From Candidatus Omnitrophota bacterium (lineage in GTDB: Bacteria > Omnitrophota > Gorgyraeia > Zapsychrales > Zapsychraceae): 47,056 bases of DNA. The stretch lies in NCBI GenBank assembly GCA_023247445.1, contig JAHFGL010000015.1, forward strand, positions 1 through 47,056, written 5' to 3'. Shown one piece after another: positions 8,434 through 16,229 of the stretch. The notes under the pieces are model-generated. The model made no database searches. It worked only from the letters and a program-made list of their open reading frames with translations, and had not been told where the DNA came from. The position numbers and the translations under genes are program-made. Numbering within the stretch: position 1 is the stretch's first letter; each line of letters begins with the position of its first letter.

Positions 8434-10116
8434 ATGAGGACATTCAATAATTTTAAAATAAATTATCTATCAATTATCACGGCATCGTTGTGTCTTATTT
8501 TCGTATCCTGCTATAAATCATTGGCCGCTGAACCCATCACTAGTCCTCGGTGTAACCAATTTACATTTGATGCCACCGGCTCACATGATCCCGATAATGA
8601 AAAAATTAATTATCAGTGGAACTTTGGCGATGGAGAGTCCAGCCAAGACGCGGTTGTTAATCACACCTTTAAAAAGCCGGGGGACTATCTTGTCACCTTA
8701 CGAACTACCGATAATTCTGGATTAGAATGCAGTACAGCGGTCACCTCGCAAATGATTCGTGCTAATATTCCACCGATTGCTTCATTTGCCGCCAGTGACC
8801 TCGCTTGTACGAATCAACCCATTACCTTAGAAGCCAGCGCCGATCCTGCCAATAAAACAAATTACGATTGGAGTTTTGGCGATGGAACAAAAACGCAAAA
8901 TCAAAAAAACGTTACCAAAACATACACCAAGGGCGGTGATTATAAAATTATTTTAACCGCGGATAATGGTAGCGGAACCGTTTGTAGCAGTGCAACGGCG
9001 GAACATACCATCCATGTCAACGAACCACCCATTGCTGAAGCCGGCGATGCTGAGATTTTAAAATGTGTTAGTGATGATAACGACATGATGATTGCCTTTG
9101 ACGGCTCGCAGTCCAGTGATATTAATAATGACAACTTAACTTACCTCTGGGACTTTGGTGATGGACAAAAAGCAGCGGGACCAAAGGCAAATCATAAATA
9201 TGCTCAATTGGGAAACTATGACGCCAAACTCATTGTTAAAGATGAAACAAATAAAGATTGCGCAACAGCCGTTGATTTTGTCGCCGTACGATTAAATAAA
9301 GCTTCTCGGGCGAATGCAGGGGAAGATGTTCTAACATGTAAAGGTGAAACCGTAAACTTTGATGGTTCACAATCAACTATCTATAAAAAAGGAACCATTA
9401 CGGCCCGTTGGATATTTGGTGACGGTGAAAGCGCAGATACATTAAAAGCTACTCATAGTTATAGTAAACCCGGGAAATATCAAGCCAGTCTTTCTATTGA
9501 AGATAAACTTAACGCCATGTGTCCAGTCTCAACGGATACGCGCATCGTCATCGTTAACTCACCGCCAACAGTTAGTTTAACGGCTCTTGATTCCGCTTGT
9601 TTAGGTAGCACTGTACAATTTGATGCATCATCCGCAACAGATCCCGATGGCGATAAATTAAAATTCCATTGGACCTTTGGTGATGGCACAAGTTTAGTTG
9701 ATGGGTCAAAAGTGACCCACGAGTACAAGCAAGGGGGCAACTATCGGGTCAGCGTTATCGTTGATGATGGTGTCAATTCCCTATGTTCAAATGCAACCGC
9801 CAGCAAAAATATAAAGATCAATTCGCCACCGGTCGCCGATGCCGGGGCTAACTCCGCGTGCTGTGTTGATATGGTAACAGAGTTTAACGCCCAAGCCTCC
9901 AGCGATCCTGACACCGATAAACTTACCTACACTTGGGACTTTGGTGACGGCACAACAGGGGATGGCCAACTAACGAAACATGCCTATCGCGAAAGCGGAT
10001 CCTACAACGTGACATTAACTGTTGATGATGAATCAGAAACTACCTGTAGTAAATCAACCGCTGGATTCGTTGCGCATGTCAACTCAACACCCGTGCCAGT
10101 TATTAACGTAAGGTAA
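8434..10116 (+). CDS. Exported protein with six PKD domains
   Basis: The 560-residue product begins with a signal peptide (ITASLCLIFVSCYKSLAAEP). It may be cut after LAA, or be a lipoprotein at Cys of FVSC. Six PKD repeats follow, each with a W-x-FGDG core (about 8622, 8876, 9154, 9415, 9674 and 9941). Each repeat also carries one Cys near its first strand (for example DSACLGSTVQF) and one near its end (for example SLCSNATAS), suggesting one disulphide per domain. PKD domains are surface protein-protein or polysaccharide-binding modules. I chose ATG 8434 over GTG 8422 because AAGGTGGGA lies just upstream of it. A hairpin terminator follows. No catalytic domain is present, so this looks like a structural or adhesion protein. 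Confidence 0.88.
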   Translation: MRTFNNFKINYLSIITASLCLIFVSCYKSLAAEPITSPRCNQFTFDATGSHDPDNEKINYQWNFGDGESSQDAVVNHTFKKPGDYLVTLRTTDNSGLECSTAVTSQMIRANIPPIASFAASDLACTNQPITLEASADPANKTNYDWSFGDGTKTQNQKNVTKTYTKGGDYKIILTADNGSGTVCSSATAEHTIHVNEPPIAEAGDAEILKCVSDDNDMMIAFDGSQSSDINNDNLTYLWDFGDGQKAAGPKANHKYAQLGNYDAKLIVKDETNKDCATAVDFVAVRLNKASRANAGEDVLTCKGETVNFDGSQSTIYKKGTITARWIFGDGESADTLKATHSYSKPGKYQASLSIEDKLNAMCPVSTDTRIVIVNSPPTVSLTALDSACLGSTVQFDASSATDPDGDKLKFHWTFGDGTSLVDGSKVTHEYKQGGNYRVSVIVDDGVNSLCSNATASKNIKINSPPVADAGANSACCVDMVTEFNAQASSDPDTDKLTYTWDFGDGTTGDGQLTKHAYRESGSYNVTLTVDDESETTCSKSTAGFVAHVNSTPVPVINVR

Positions 10117-10119
10117 AAC

Positions 10120-10156
10120 GATTTTGATATTATAAAATCTTCAAAATCTTTTATTT
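10120..10156 (+). terminator. Rho-independent terminator after the PKD gene
   Basis: The stem GATTTTGA (10120-10127) pairs with TCAAAATC (10141-10148) and is followed by TTTTATTT. It lies 4 bp after the PKD stop codon. The stem is AT-rich, so it is of moderate strength. Confidence 0.6.
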
Positions 10157-10183
10157 GCAGTCAATTTTTATTTAATGTAGAAT
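10155..10183 (+). promoter_or_regulatory. Sigma70-like promoter of the BI-1 family gene
   Basis: TTGCAG (10155-10160), 17-bp spacer, TAGAAT (10178-10183). It overlaps the U-tract of the upstream terminator. A GGAGAG ribosome-binding site and ATG follow at 10200-10212. Confidence 0.6.
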
Positions 10184-10211
10184 AGCCGAAACTTTAAAAG
10201 GAGAGACAAAT

Positions 10212-10937
10212 ATGATGCGAACATCAAACCCCGCTTTAAACGATAATACTTTTTCAAATCTGCGCCCTGCGGAATCAGTGAGCCCCATGACGATCCAGGG
10301 CACGGTCAACAATACAATTACTTCACTGGCGCTACTGATGTTAAGCGCTTATTGGAGCTGGCAAAATCCCGGGATGATTCTTCCTTTATTACTACCGGCG
10401 GTCATTGTTGGCCTTATTGTTGCCCTTGTAACAATCTTTAAAAAAGAATGGTCACCATTTACCACGCCTATTTATGCACTGGCCCAAGGACTGATCTTAG
10501 GCGGCGTTTCTTTGATTACGGAAAAAGCTTACCCTGGCATCGTCGTTCAAGCCGTAGGGCTGACCTTCGGAACACTTTTCGCGCTTCTTATGACTTATAA
10601 ATTTGGGTTCGTACGTGTTACCGATGGTTTTCGATTGGGTGTTTTCGCCGCAACTGGCGGTATTGCTCTATTTTATTTCGCCAGCATGATCCTTTCACTC
10701 TTTCATATCCAGGTCCCAATGATTAATGGTGGAGGGCCAATCGGAATTGGCTTTAGCGCGATCGTCGTTATTGTTGCTGCGCTCAACCTTGTTTTAGATT
10801 TTGATTTCATTGAAAGAGGGGCTCAGCACGGCGCTCCAAAATTTATGGAATGGTACGGGGCCTTTAGTTTGATGATTACCTTAATCTGGCTTTACATGGA
10901 GATCTTACGCCTTTTAAGCAAGATGCGTAATCGTTAA
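10212..10937 (+). CDS. Bax inhibitor-1/YccA family membrane protein
   Basis: The 241-residue product has about seven hydrophobic segments and belongs to the Bax1-I (YccA/TMBIM) family. Visible family features are the N-terminal MRTSNPALND, TPIYALAQGLILGGVS, FGTLFALLMTYKFG and the late DFDFIERGAQHGAPKFMEWYGAF, which carries the acidic residues of the final helices. The N-terminal NPAL is seen in many bacterial members annotated as hypothetical YccA-like proteins. Bacterial relatives act as pH-sensitive ion-leak channels or modulate FtsH. The start has a good Shine-Dalgarno sequence. The gene has its own promoter and terminator, so it is probably monocistronic. Confidence 0.9.
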   Translation: MMRTSNPALNDNTFSNLRPAESVSPMTIQGTVNNTITSLALLMLSAYWSWQNPGMILPLLLPAVIVGLIVALVTIFKKEWSPFTTPIYALAQGLILGGVSLITEKAYPGIVVQAVGLTFGTLFALLMTYKFGFVRVTDGFRLGVFAATGGIALFYFASMILSLFHIQVPMINGGGPIGIGFSAIVVIVAALNLVLDFDFIERGAQHGAPKFMEWYGAFSLMITLIWLYMEILRLLSKMRNR

Positions 10938-10976
10938 TAAATTCTAAAAATTATTACCTTCAACAAATGGCTTAAC

Positions 10977-11012
10977 AAAAACGGCAACTCGAGTATCAGT
11001 TGCCGTTTTTTA
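10977..11012 (+). terminator. Rho-independent terminator after the BI-1 family gene
   Basis: The stem AAAACGGCAACT pairs with AGTTGCCGTTTT around CGAGTATC, ending in a T-run. It lies 40 bp after the stop codon. This is the strongest terminator in the window. Confidence 0.9.
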
Positions 11013-11013
11013 G

Positions 11014-11042
11014 TTGTCGATAATTCTCCTTTAAGTTAGAAT
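11014..11042 (+). promoter_or_regulatory. Sigma70-like promoter of the pseudouridine synthase gene
   Basis: TTGTCG (11014-11019), 17-bp spacer, TAGAAT (11037-11042). It directly follows the upstream terminator. The start codon at 11065 leaves a leader of roughly 16 nt without a clear Shine-Dalgarno sequence. Confidence 0.65.
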
Positions 11043-11064
11043 GGGGCAACAAAAATGATCGTCT

Positions 11065-11757
11065 ATGCCGAAAATAAATAAAATACCAAAACGTCATCAA
11101 CCCAAAGGATACGAAATTCTCTATGAAGATCAAGATATTCTCGTTGGTAATAAGGCTCCCGGATTTTTAACAGTTGGAGCGATGTGGGAGCGGGTCAACA
11201 CCATTCATAACGCCCTTAATCAGTATGTGCGAAAAGGCAATGCCCGATCACGCAAATGTGTCTACGTTGTTCATCGCTTGGATCAAGCCACGTCCGGCGT
11301 ACTTATTTTTGCTAAAACCGAATCGGCGCAAATCTTTTTGAAAGATAACTGGAGTAGTACCAATAAAATTTATTACGCCGTTGTTCATGGACGGCTAGCC
11401 CAAAGGTCAGGAACAATCTCGAGCTATTTAGTTGAAGATGATGAATACGTCATGCATTCAACCAATGACAGTGATAATGGGAAAATGTCACACACGGCGT
11501 ACACGGCTGTTAAAGAAACGGCCAAATTTAGTTTGCTAAAGATTGATCTTTTAACCGGAAGAAAAAATCAAATTCGCGTTCATATGGCCGATTGTGGACA
11601 TCCCATTGTCGGGGATGCGAAATATGGAAGAAGCTCGGCAAAAGAAAAACGTCTAGCACTTCATTCACAATCCATTTCATTTACACATCCGTTTAATGGA
11701 AAACGGCTGACGTTTGAAACTAAAATCCCAGAATATTTTGATACATTAATGAAGTAG
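11065..11757 (+). CDS. RluA-family pseudouridine synthase
   Basis: The 230-residue product has the RluA catalytic motif HRLDQATSG, with the catalytic Asp at residue 73. It also has the family segments YEDQDILVGNKAPGFLT, GRKNQIRVHMADCGHPIVGD and LALHSQSISFTHP. There is no N-terminal S4 domain, so it is the short RluA/TruC-like type. It would isomerise a uridine in rRNA or tRNA; the target site cannot be told from sequence. The gene has its own promoter and is followed 46 bp downstream by the PCP_red-like gene. Confidence 0.93.
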   Translation: MPKINKIPKRHQPKGYEILYEDQDILVGNKAPGFLTVGAMWERVNTIHNALNQYVRKGNARSRKCVYVVHRLDQATSGVLIFAKTESAQIFLKDNWSSTNKIYYAVVHGRLAQRSGTISSYLVEDDEYVMHSTNDSDNGKMSHTAYTAVKETAKFSLLKIDLLTGRKNQIRVHMADCGHPIVGDAKYGRSSAKEKRLALHSQSISFTHPFNGKRLTFETKIPEYFDTLMK

Positions 11758-11803
11758 TTTTGTAGATGAAATTATTAAAACCAATAAAAGGCGGGAGAAC
11801 AAA

Positions 11804-12064
11804 ATGAACATTCCCTGGGAAAAAGAAACTGAAGAAAAATTTAAAAACATACTGGCAGGAATTCCTGATATGATTCGTGGAATTGCAGAGACACGCGTAT
11901 CTAAAAAAGCGGAGAGTATTGTCAAAGAGGCCAACCGAACCGAAATCACAGAAAAAGATATGGTCGATGCTTTTTTTGCCGAAACTCCGTTTGGCTTTCA
12001 TGGGCCGATGAAAACGGATATGGAAAAGCTTGGCATTGATTATACAAAATACGGCCATAAATAA
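11804..12064 (+). CDS. Small PCP_red-domain-like protein
   Basis: The 86-residue cytosolic protein has WEKETEEKFKNILAGIPDMIRGIAETRVSKKAE and ITEKDMVDAFF. This resembles the PCP_red domain, a helical module found at the C-terminus of light-independent protochlorophyllide reductase subunits and as a stand-alone small protein in non-photosynthetic bacteria. No bacteriochlorophyll genes are nearby, so photosynthesis is not implied. The start is supported by AGGCGGGAG about 10 nt upstream. Its function is unknown. It lies in a run of short genes with gaps of 10-46 bp, probably one transcript with the upstream pseudouridine synthase. Confidence 0.75.
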   Translation: MNIPWEKETEEKFKNILAGIPDMIRGIAETRVSKKAESIVKEANRTEITEKDMVDAFFAETPFGFHGPMKTDMEKLGIDYTKYGHK

Positions 12065-12085
12065 TAACAAACCATAAGGAACTAA

Positions 12086-12460
12086 ATGACCATTGCCTAT
12101 TTATGTATCGTTGTCGCCATTTTTATTCCCTTATTCTGTGTTGGTTACGCAAAATTTTCTACGAAAGGTTATAACAACCGCTCCCCACGAGAATTCTTGG
12201 CTAAACTAGAAGGCAAGGCCAAACGTGCCAATTTTGCCCAGCTTAATTCCTACGAGGTGTTTCCACCTTTTGCCGCTGGGGTCATTGTTGCCCACCAGCT
12301 TCATGCAAATCAAACAGCTATTGATACCTTAGCCGTTCTATTTATTTGTGTACGCATTGCATATGTGCTCTTGTATATTCAAGATATTCATCTTTGGCGC
12401 AGTTATGCTTGGTTCGCTGGACTTTTTCTAACAATTAGCTTATTTTTTATTTGTATTTAA
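12086..12460 (+). CDS. MAPEG family membrane protein
   Basis: The 124-residue product has four predicted membrane helices and the MAPEG pattern. A first helix is followed by a cytosolic loop with NRSPREFLAKLEGKAKRANFAQLNSYEVFPPFAAGV, where the Arg/Asn and Glu residues match the glutathione-binding motif region of the family. A third helix follows with VRIAYVLLYI. Family members are glutathione transferases or peroxidases, or have unknown roles. The gene directly precedes a GFA-family gene, 10 bp apart, so both neighbours may deal with thiol or aldehyde chemistry. An AAGGA lies before the ATG. Confidence 0.82.
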   Translation: MTIAYLCIVVAIFIPLFCVGYAKFSTKGYNNRSPREFLAKLEGKAKRANFAQLNSYEVFPPFAAGVIVAHQLHANQTAIDTLAVLFICVRIAYVLLYIQDIHLWRSYAWFAGLFLTISLFFICI

Positions 12461-12470
12461 GGAGAACAAC

Positions 12471-12818
12471 ATGATCTATAAAGGCGGATGTCATTGTGGT
12501 CGAATCAAGTTTGAAGTCGAAGGTAACATAGAAAGCGTTGTTGAATGTAACTGTTCGATCTGCAAGAATCGTGGATATCTTCTCTGGTTTGTTGGACGCG
12601 AACAACTGCATCTGGCCACACCCGAAGCTGATCTTGCCAGTTACAGCTTTAACAAAAAAGTAATCAAACACAATTTCTGTCCAACCTGCGGCTCTGGAGT
12701 TTTTGGAATAGGAACAGATAAAACCGGCGCAGCAAAGGTTGCCGTTAACGTGCGTTGCCTTGACGATATTGATCTTACAAAACTAAAAATCATGCCATTC
12801 GATGGACGCAGTCTTTAA
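12471..12818 (+). CDS. GFA family zinc protein
   Basis: The 115-residue product belongs to the GFA (glutathione-dependent formaldehyde-activating enzyme / CENP-V) fold. The zinc ligands are visible as GGCHCGRIKFEVEG, ECNCSICKNRGY and FCPTCGSGVFG. The spacing of the CxC, CxxC and CxxC pairs fits two zinc sites. Family members include formaldehyde-glutathione condensing enzymes, but most are uncharacterised. A strong AAGGAG lies 8 nt before the ATG and the MAPEG gene ends 10 bp upstream. No formaldehyde dehydrogenase is nearby, so the substrate is open. Confidence 0.9.
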   Translation: MIYKGGCHCGRIKFEVEGNIESVVECNCSICKNRGYLLWFVGREQLHLATPEADLASYSFNKKVIKHNFCPTCGSGVFGIGTDKTGAAKVAVNVRCLDDIDLTKLKIMPFDGRSL

Positions 12819-12832
12819 ACACACAATTTATC

Positions 12833-12861
12833 TTGCGATCACCATAACCATACTGTATAAG
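12833..12861 (+). promoter_or_regulatory. Sigma70-like promoter of the small exported protein gene
   Basis: TTGCGA (12833-12838), 17-bp spacer, TATAAG (12856-12861). The ATG at 12872 is 11 nt from the -10 box, leaving a leader of only a few nt and no room for a ribosome-binding site. Confidence 0.5.
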
Positions 12862-12871
12862 TCATAAACAT

Positions 12872-13234
12872 ATGCGAAAGATTTTTTCATCAATTACACT
12901 TGTATTATTCTTCATCTGGATTCTTCCCTTAGGTGTTTTTATAAAACCTTCCGCTGAGAAATTAGCCTGCGGCGGCCAACGCTTAATATGTTTATGTAGC
13001 AAGATGACAGATAAAACTCAACAAAAAACTAGTGCTAAAATATCGTTTCAAAATAGCACCGGTGTCCATAAGGAAGAAGGCTCTTCCGGTGGCGCAAGCC
13101 ATTATTTTCTGATATCCCATTTAAATAATCAACGGGCAACAACGTTATCAAATCTTACTGATCAAGTTTTTCTTACTGACCAAAATTCTTTCCTAAAAGC
13201 CATCGAGCACGTCCCAAAAATCGCATCCTCCTAA
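12872..13234 (+). CDS. Small exported protein of unknown function
   Basis: The 120-residue product has a basic start and a hydrophobic segment (ITLVLFFIWILPLGVFI) that works as a signal peptide or membrane anchor. It then has CGGQRLICLC, three cysteines in ten residues, which could bind a metal or form disulphides. The rest is Ser/Thr/Gln-rich and low in hydrophobics. I do not recognise a family. It is followed 47 bp downstream by an outer-membrane barrel protein with its own CxxC and a His-rich loop, so the pair may share a metal- or thiol-related role in the envelope. That role is inferred from residues only. Confidence 0.6.
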   Translation: MRKIFSSITLVLFFIWILPLGVFIKPSAEKLACGGQRLICLCSKMTDKTQQKTSAKISFQNSTGVHKEEGSSGGASHYFLISHLNNQRATTLSNLTDQVFLTDQNSFLKAIEHVPKIASS

Positions 13235-13281
13235 TAATCTAGTTAAAAACATTATCTAATCTTTTACTTCATGGAGGATTT

Positions 13282-14217
13282 ATGCGTACGTTTTTTATTT
13301 TATGTATTGGTTTAACTTTAGTTTTGTGGACGAAAGTCTCTAGTGCCTGCGAATTCTGTACAATTGCTTATCTGGGAAAAAGAGATTCGCGCCCAAAAGA
13401 TCAAAAGCATACGTGGACAGCAAAAGTCCTTTACGAAGATCAGGACTGGAAGGAAATCTCTGCCGCCCAAGCCCACACGCTACATCATCAAGGACATCAC
13501 ACCCATGACAAACAAGATGAACAAATTATCCACACGATGCTCAGTGTAAAACCGATGGAACGCATGAGTTTCGATATTGATATCCCCTATGTCACACGTC
13601 ATTACATCGAAATTGATTCCCATGCCCAGCTTGGTCGAAATGAAACATCACAAGGGCTGGGAGATATTACCCTAACCGGAAATTACCAGCTGATTGAAAA
13701 CGAAAAGAAATCTTTTGGCCTAATTGCCGGTGTTAAACTTCCCAGTGGCGAAACCAAAGAGCTTGATTCCGGTGGGGGACGAATGGAACCTGAACTTCAA
13801 CCCGGCACGGGTTCTATCGATTATATTGCGGGATTAACCGGATCTTTTTATCCTAACGATTGGGATTTTTCCACGAACGCAATTTATATTTACAAGACAG
13901 AAGGGGCTCAGGATTTTCGCCACGGAGATGTTTTATCTATCTCACTTTTTGCTGGAAAACAATTTGAGCTAAATAAAAAATCCTATCTTACCCCAGGGGT
14001 CATGATCAACAATCAACTTGAAAAAAAACAAAACAATAATGATGGTTCCGTAAAAGATAGTGGGGGATACACGATGTTCATTGGTCCACAGGTTAAACTG
14101 GACTATCAATCGGTGTCGGTTGATTTCTCATATCTTTCGCCAGCCGTACAAGAACTTGGAGGAATGCACCAAAAGTTAAATGGAATTTGGACGAGTTCCT
14201 TAAACGTGCGATTCTAA
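13282..14217 (+). CDS. Outer-membrane beta-barrel protein with CxxC and His-rich segment
   Basis: The 311-residue product has a signal peptide ending about VSSA|CEFC. The mature protein would begin with CEFCTIAYLG, then a His-rich stretch (HTLHHQGHHTHDKQDEQIIH). A run of amphipathic beta-strands follows and ends in LNGIWTSSLNVRF, whose terminal Phe is the usual outer-membrane barrel signature. The barrel resembles the transporter/MetA-pathway phenol-degradation family, including IDYIAGLTGSFYPNDWDFSTN and GDVLSISLFAGKQF. Related genes often sit beside metal-resistance systems. An AGGA precedes the ATG. The substrate is unknown. Confidence 0.75.
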   Translation: MRTFFILCIGLTLVLWTKVSSACEFCTIAYLGKRDSRPKDQKHTWTAKVLYEDQDWKEISAAQAHTLHHQGHHTHDKQDEQIIHTMLSVKPMERMSFDIDIPYVTRHYIEIDSHAQLGRNETSQGLGDITLTGNYQLIENEKKSFGLIAGVKLPSGETKELDSGGGRMEPELQPGTGSIDYIAGLTGSFYPNDWDFSTNAIYIYKTEGAQDFRHGDVLSISLFAGKQFELNKKSYLTPGVMINNQLEKKQNNNDGSVKDSGGYTMFIGPQVKLDYQSVSVDFSYLSPAVQELGGMHQKLNGIWTSSLNVRF

Positions 14218-14229
14218 TAATCTTTTCAA

Positions 14230-14258
14230 TTGTCGGGAGTTTTTCTTTAGAGTAGAAT
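14230..14258 (+). promoter_or_regulatory. Sigma70-like promoter of lpxD
   Basis: TTGTCG (14230-14235), 17-bp spacer, TAGAAT (14253-14258). It is almost the same in form as the promoter at 11014-11042. It lies 12 bp after the barrel gene stop. Confidence 0.65.
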
Positions 14259-14307
14259 GGGTCAGTTTAATCCACACAACCCGTAGCTAATGCGTGAAAG
14301 GCCCACC

Positions 14308-15363
14308 ATGTTTACATACAATATGCTTAAAAATCATGACGCAAGCTTCTGTGTCATCTCCACTAAAGAGAAGGCCGTCAAAATCTCAACCCTTTGCACA
14401 CTTGATAATTTAACTGAGCACGGCGTTGTTTTTATTAAAAACAGTAAATACTATAAAAAGCTCCAGGAAATCTTTAATACCAAAACGACCTCGCACAATA
14501 TCGGTATTATTTTTCAAAAATCATTTTTTGATGGAATCGCATCTAGTGTCCCATCAGAAATTCTAAGCAAATGTTCTTTTTACGCGACGGTTGATTCCGT
14601 TGACCTCGCCTTGTCGCGACTTTCCAAACTATTTTTTGATGAATTTTTAAAAAATGGTAACGATCTTACGGATAGCCGACAAACTGGTACCGCTGTAATT
14701 GATCCCACAAGCTCCATTGCCCCAAATGTATTCTTAGGCCAAGGTGTCAAGGTAGGGGCGAATGTCACCATACATTCTGGTTGTGCTATCTTATCCAACT
14801 CGATGATAGGAGAAAATACGGTGTTATATCCTAACGTTGTTATTTATCGCAATGTAACCATCGGCAAAAATTGCCGAGTACATGGTAATACAACCATTGG
14901 CTCCGATGGCTATGGTTATAACTTTTTCCAAGGTGAACATCTTAAGGTTTGGCATTGGGGAGGGGTTCGCATTGCTGATAATGTTGAAATTGGATCTGGA
15001 ACCTCGATTGATCAAGGCACATTTTCTCCAACGATTATTGGAGAAGGGACAAAAATTGATAATCAAGTTCATCTGGCGCATAATTGCAAAATCGGCAAAG
15101 GCGTCCTCATCACTGGTCAAGCAGGATTTAGCGGCAGCGTAACATTAGGCGACTATGTGGCGATGGGAGGATGCGCCCAATTTGCTCCCGGTGTCGTCGT
15201 TGGAAAATATGCCCAAATAGGAGGGATCGCTGGTGTAACCGGTGATGTCCCTGAAGGGGCCATCTACGCCGGACATCCCGCGCGACCACTGAAGGAATGG
15301 TTAAGAGCAACGGCGACACTACGCAAAATATCGTCACGTAGTAAAGATAAAGAAGCAAGTTGA
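14308..15363 (+). CDS. lpxD: UDP-3-O-(3-hydroxyacyl)glucosamine N-acyltransferase, LpxD family
   Basis: This is the third step of lipid A synthesis, transferring a hydroxyacyl chain from ACP to the 2-amino group of UDP-3-O-acyl-glucosamine in the cytosol. The 351-residue product has a divergent N-terminal uridine-binding domain, then a left-handed beta helix of hexapeptide repeats ([21 protein letters not shown] to [15 protein letters not shown]). The segments [11 protein letters not shown] and [15 protein letters not shown] hold the catalytic-type His, and [13 protein letters not shown] is typical of LpxD/LpxA ends. ATG 14308 is preferred over 14290 because GAAAGG sits at the right distance. 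No other lpx gene is adjacent, so a paralogous O-antigen acetyltransferase-like role cannot be excluded. Confidence 0.85.
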   Translation: MFTYNMLKNHDASFCVISTKEKAVKISTLCTLDNLTEHGVVFIKNSKYYKKLQEIFNTKTTSHNIGIIFQKSFFDGIASSVPSEILSKCSFYATVDSVDLALSRLSKLFFDEFLKNGNDLTDSRQTGTAVIDPTSSIAPNVFLGQGVKVGANVTIHSGCAILSNSMIGENTVLYPNVVIYRNVTIGKNCRVHGNTTIGSDGYGYNFFQGEHLKVWHWGGVRIADNVEIGSGTSIDQGTFSPTIIGEGTKIDNQVHLAHNCKIGKGVLITGQAGFSGSVTLGDYVAMGGCAQFAPGVVVGKYAQIGGIAGVTGDVPEGAIYAGHPARPLKEWLRATATLRKISSRSKDKEAS

Positions 15364-15441
15364 TTTAGCAGAGAGTTCTTTAGCAGTCTCAATCTAAAAT
15401 TTTTATACCAATATTAACAACATAAAAAAGGAGAACAAAAA

Positions 15442-16110
15442 ATGAAGACGATTAAGTTTAACAGTGTATTATTTTTAGCCTTGATTTTAGGGTTAACTTT
15501 AAATACTGGAAAGGTTATTGCCCAAGATCAAGCGGCCATGCCCGCCATGGAAGAGGCGCAAGCTCCAGCGCAGGAGATGGATCCCAAGATGGCGGCGATG
15601 ATGGAAAAATTCAAAGCCTACTCAACACCCACTGAAAATCATCGAGCCTTAGATATTTTAATTGGGAACTGGGATTATACGATTAAATGGTGGATGGCTG
15701 CTGATAAAACTCCCGAAGAATCCGTTGGCGTAAGTGAAGTCACATGGATATTAAACGGCCGTTTTCTCAGTCAAAAAATTAACGGGACCTCAATGGGTCA
15801 ACCCTTTGAAGGCATAGGAATAGTTGGTTATAACAATCTAAAGAAAACCTATGAAACGATCTGGATTGATAACATGGCGACTGGCATGATGATTGGAACA
15901 GGGCAATTTAATGCCGCCAATAAAACCATGATGGAAGAAGGAAACTTCAGCTGTCCACTGGTTGATGGTACTCGTGGGTATCGGACGACAATGAAAATTC
16001 AGGATAACGATCATTACAGCTATGAAATGTATATGACTGACGTTGACAGCGGCAAAGAATTCAAAGCGATGGAAATAAACTATACACGTAAAAGTTCAAA
16101 ACTTCAGTAA
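15442..16110 (+). CDS. DUF1579 family exported protein
   Basis: The 222-residue product has a signal peptide (VLFLALILGLTLNTGKVIAQ), then a Met/Ala/Gln-rich linker (AAMPAMEEAQAPAQEMDPKM). A DUF1579 beta-sandwich follows, recognised from LDILIGNWDYTIKWWMA, EVTWILNGRFLSQKI, FEGIGIVGYNNLKKTYETIWIDN and the final KAMEINYTRK. The family binds lipid-like ligands by fold analogy, but its function is unknown. A good AAAGGAG lies before the start. A strong terminator follows, so it is the last gene of its transcript. Confidence 0.87.
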   Translation: MKTIKFNSVLFLALILGLTLNTGKVIAQDQAAMPAMEEAQAPAQEMDPKMAAMMEKFKAYSTPTENHRALDILIGNWDYTIKWWMAADKTPEESVGVSEVTWILNGRFLSQKINGTSMGQPFEGIGIVGYNNLKKTYETIWIDNMATGMMIGTGQFNAANKTMMEEGNFSCPLVDGTRGYRTTMKIQDNDHYSYEMYMTDVDSGKEFKAMEINYTRKSSKLQ

Positions 16111-16140
16111 ATAAAGCAGCGTTAGTGTTGTTTAACAAAG

Positions 16141-16175
16141 AATCCCCGGCAATCGAAAGATTGACGGGGATTTTT
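16141..16175 (+). terminator. Rho-independent terminator after the DUF1579 gene
   Basis: The arms AATCCCCG-GCAATC and GATTG-ACGGGGATT surround GAAA and are followed by TTTTTG. Its right arm holds the TTGACG -35 box of the next gene. Confidence 0.85.
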
Positions 16176-16189
16176 GTTTCGGATAGAAT
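16161..16189 (+). promoter_or_regulatory. Sigma70-like promoter overlapping a terminator
   Basis: TTGACG (16161-16166), 17-bp spacer, TAGAAT (16184-16189). The -35 box lies in the right arm of the DUF1579 terminator hairpin. It serves the metallopeptidase/ATP-grasp pair and sets the earliest possible translation start for that gene. Confidence 0.7.
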
Positions 16190-16229
16190 GGGGCCATTCA
16201 TCAACCGACCATTGGAACAAAAATCAAGC

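Noticed and set aside
16125-16229. Longer N-terminus for the metallopeptidase
   Set aside because: The extra codons cover the terminator and the promoter of this gene, so they cannot be part of its main mRNA.
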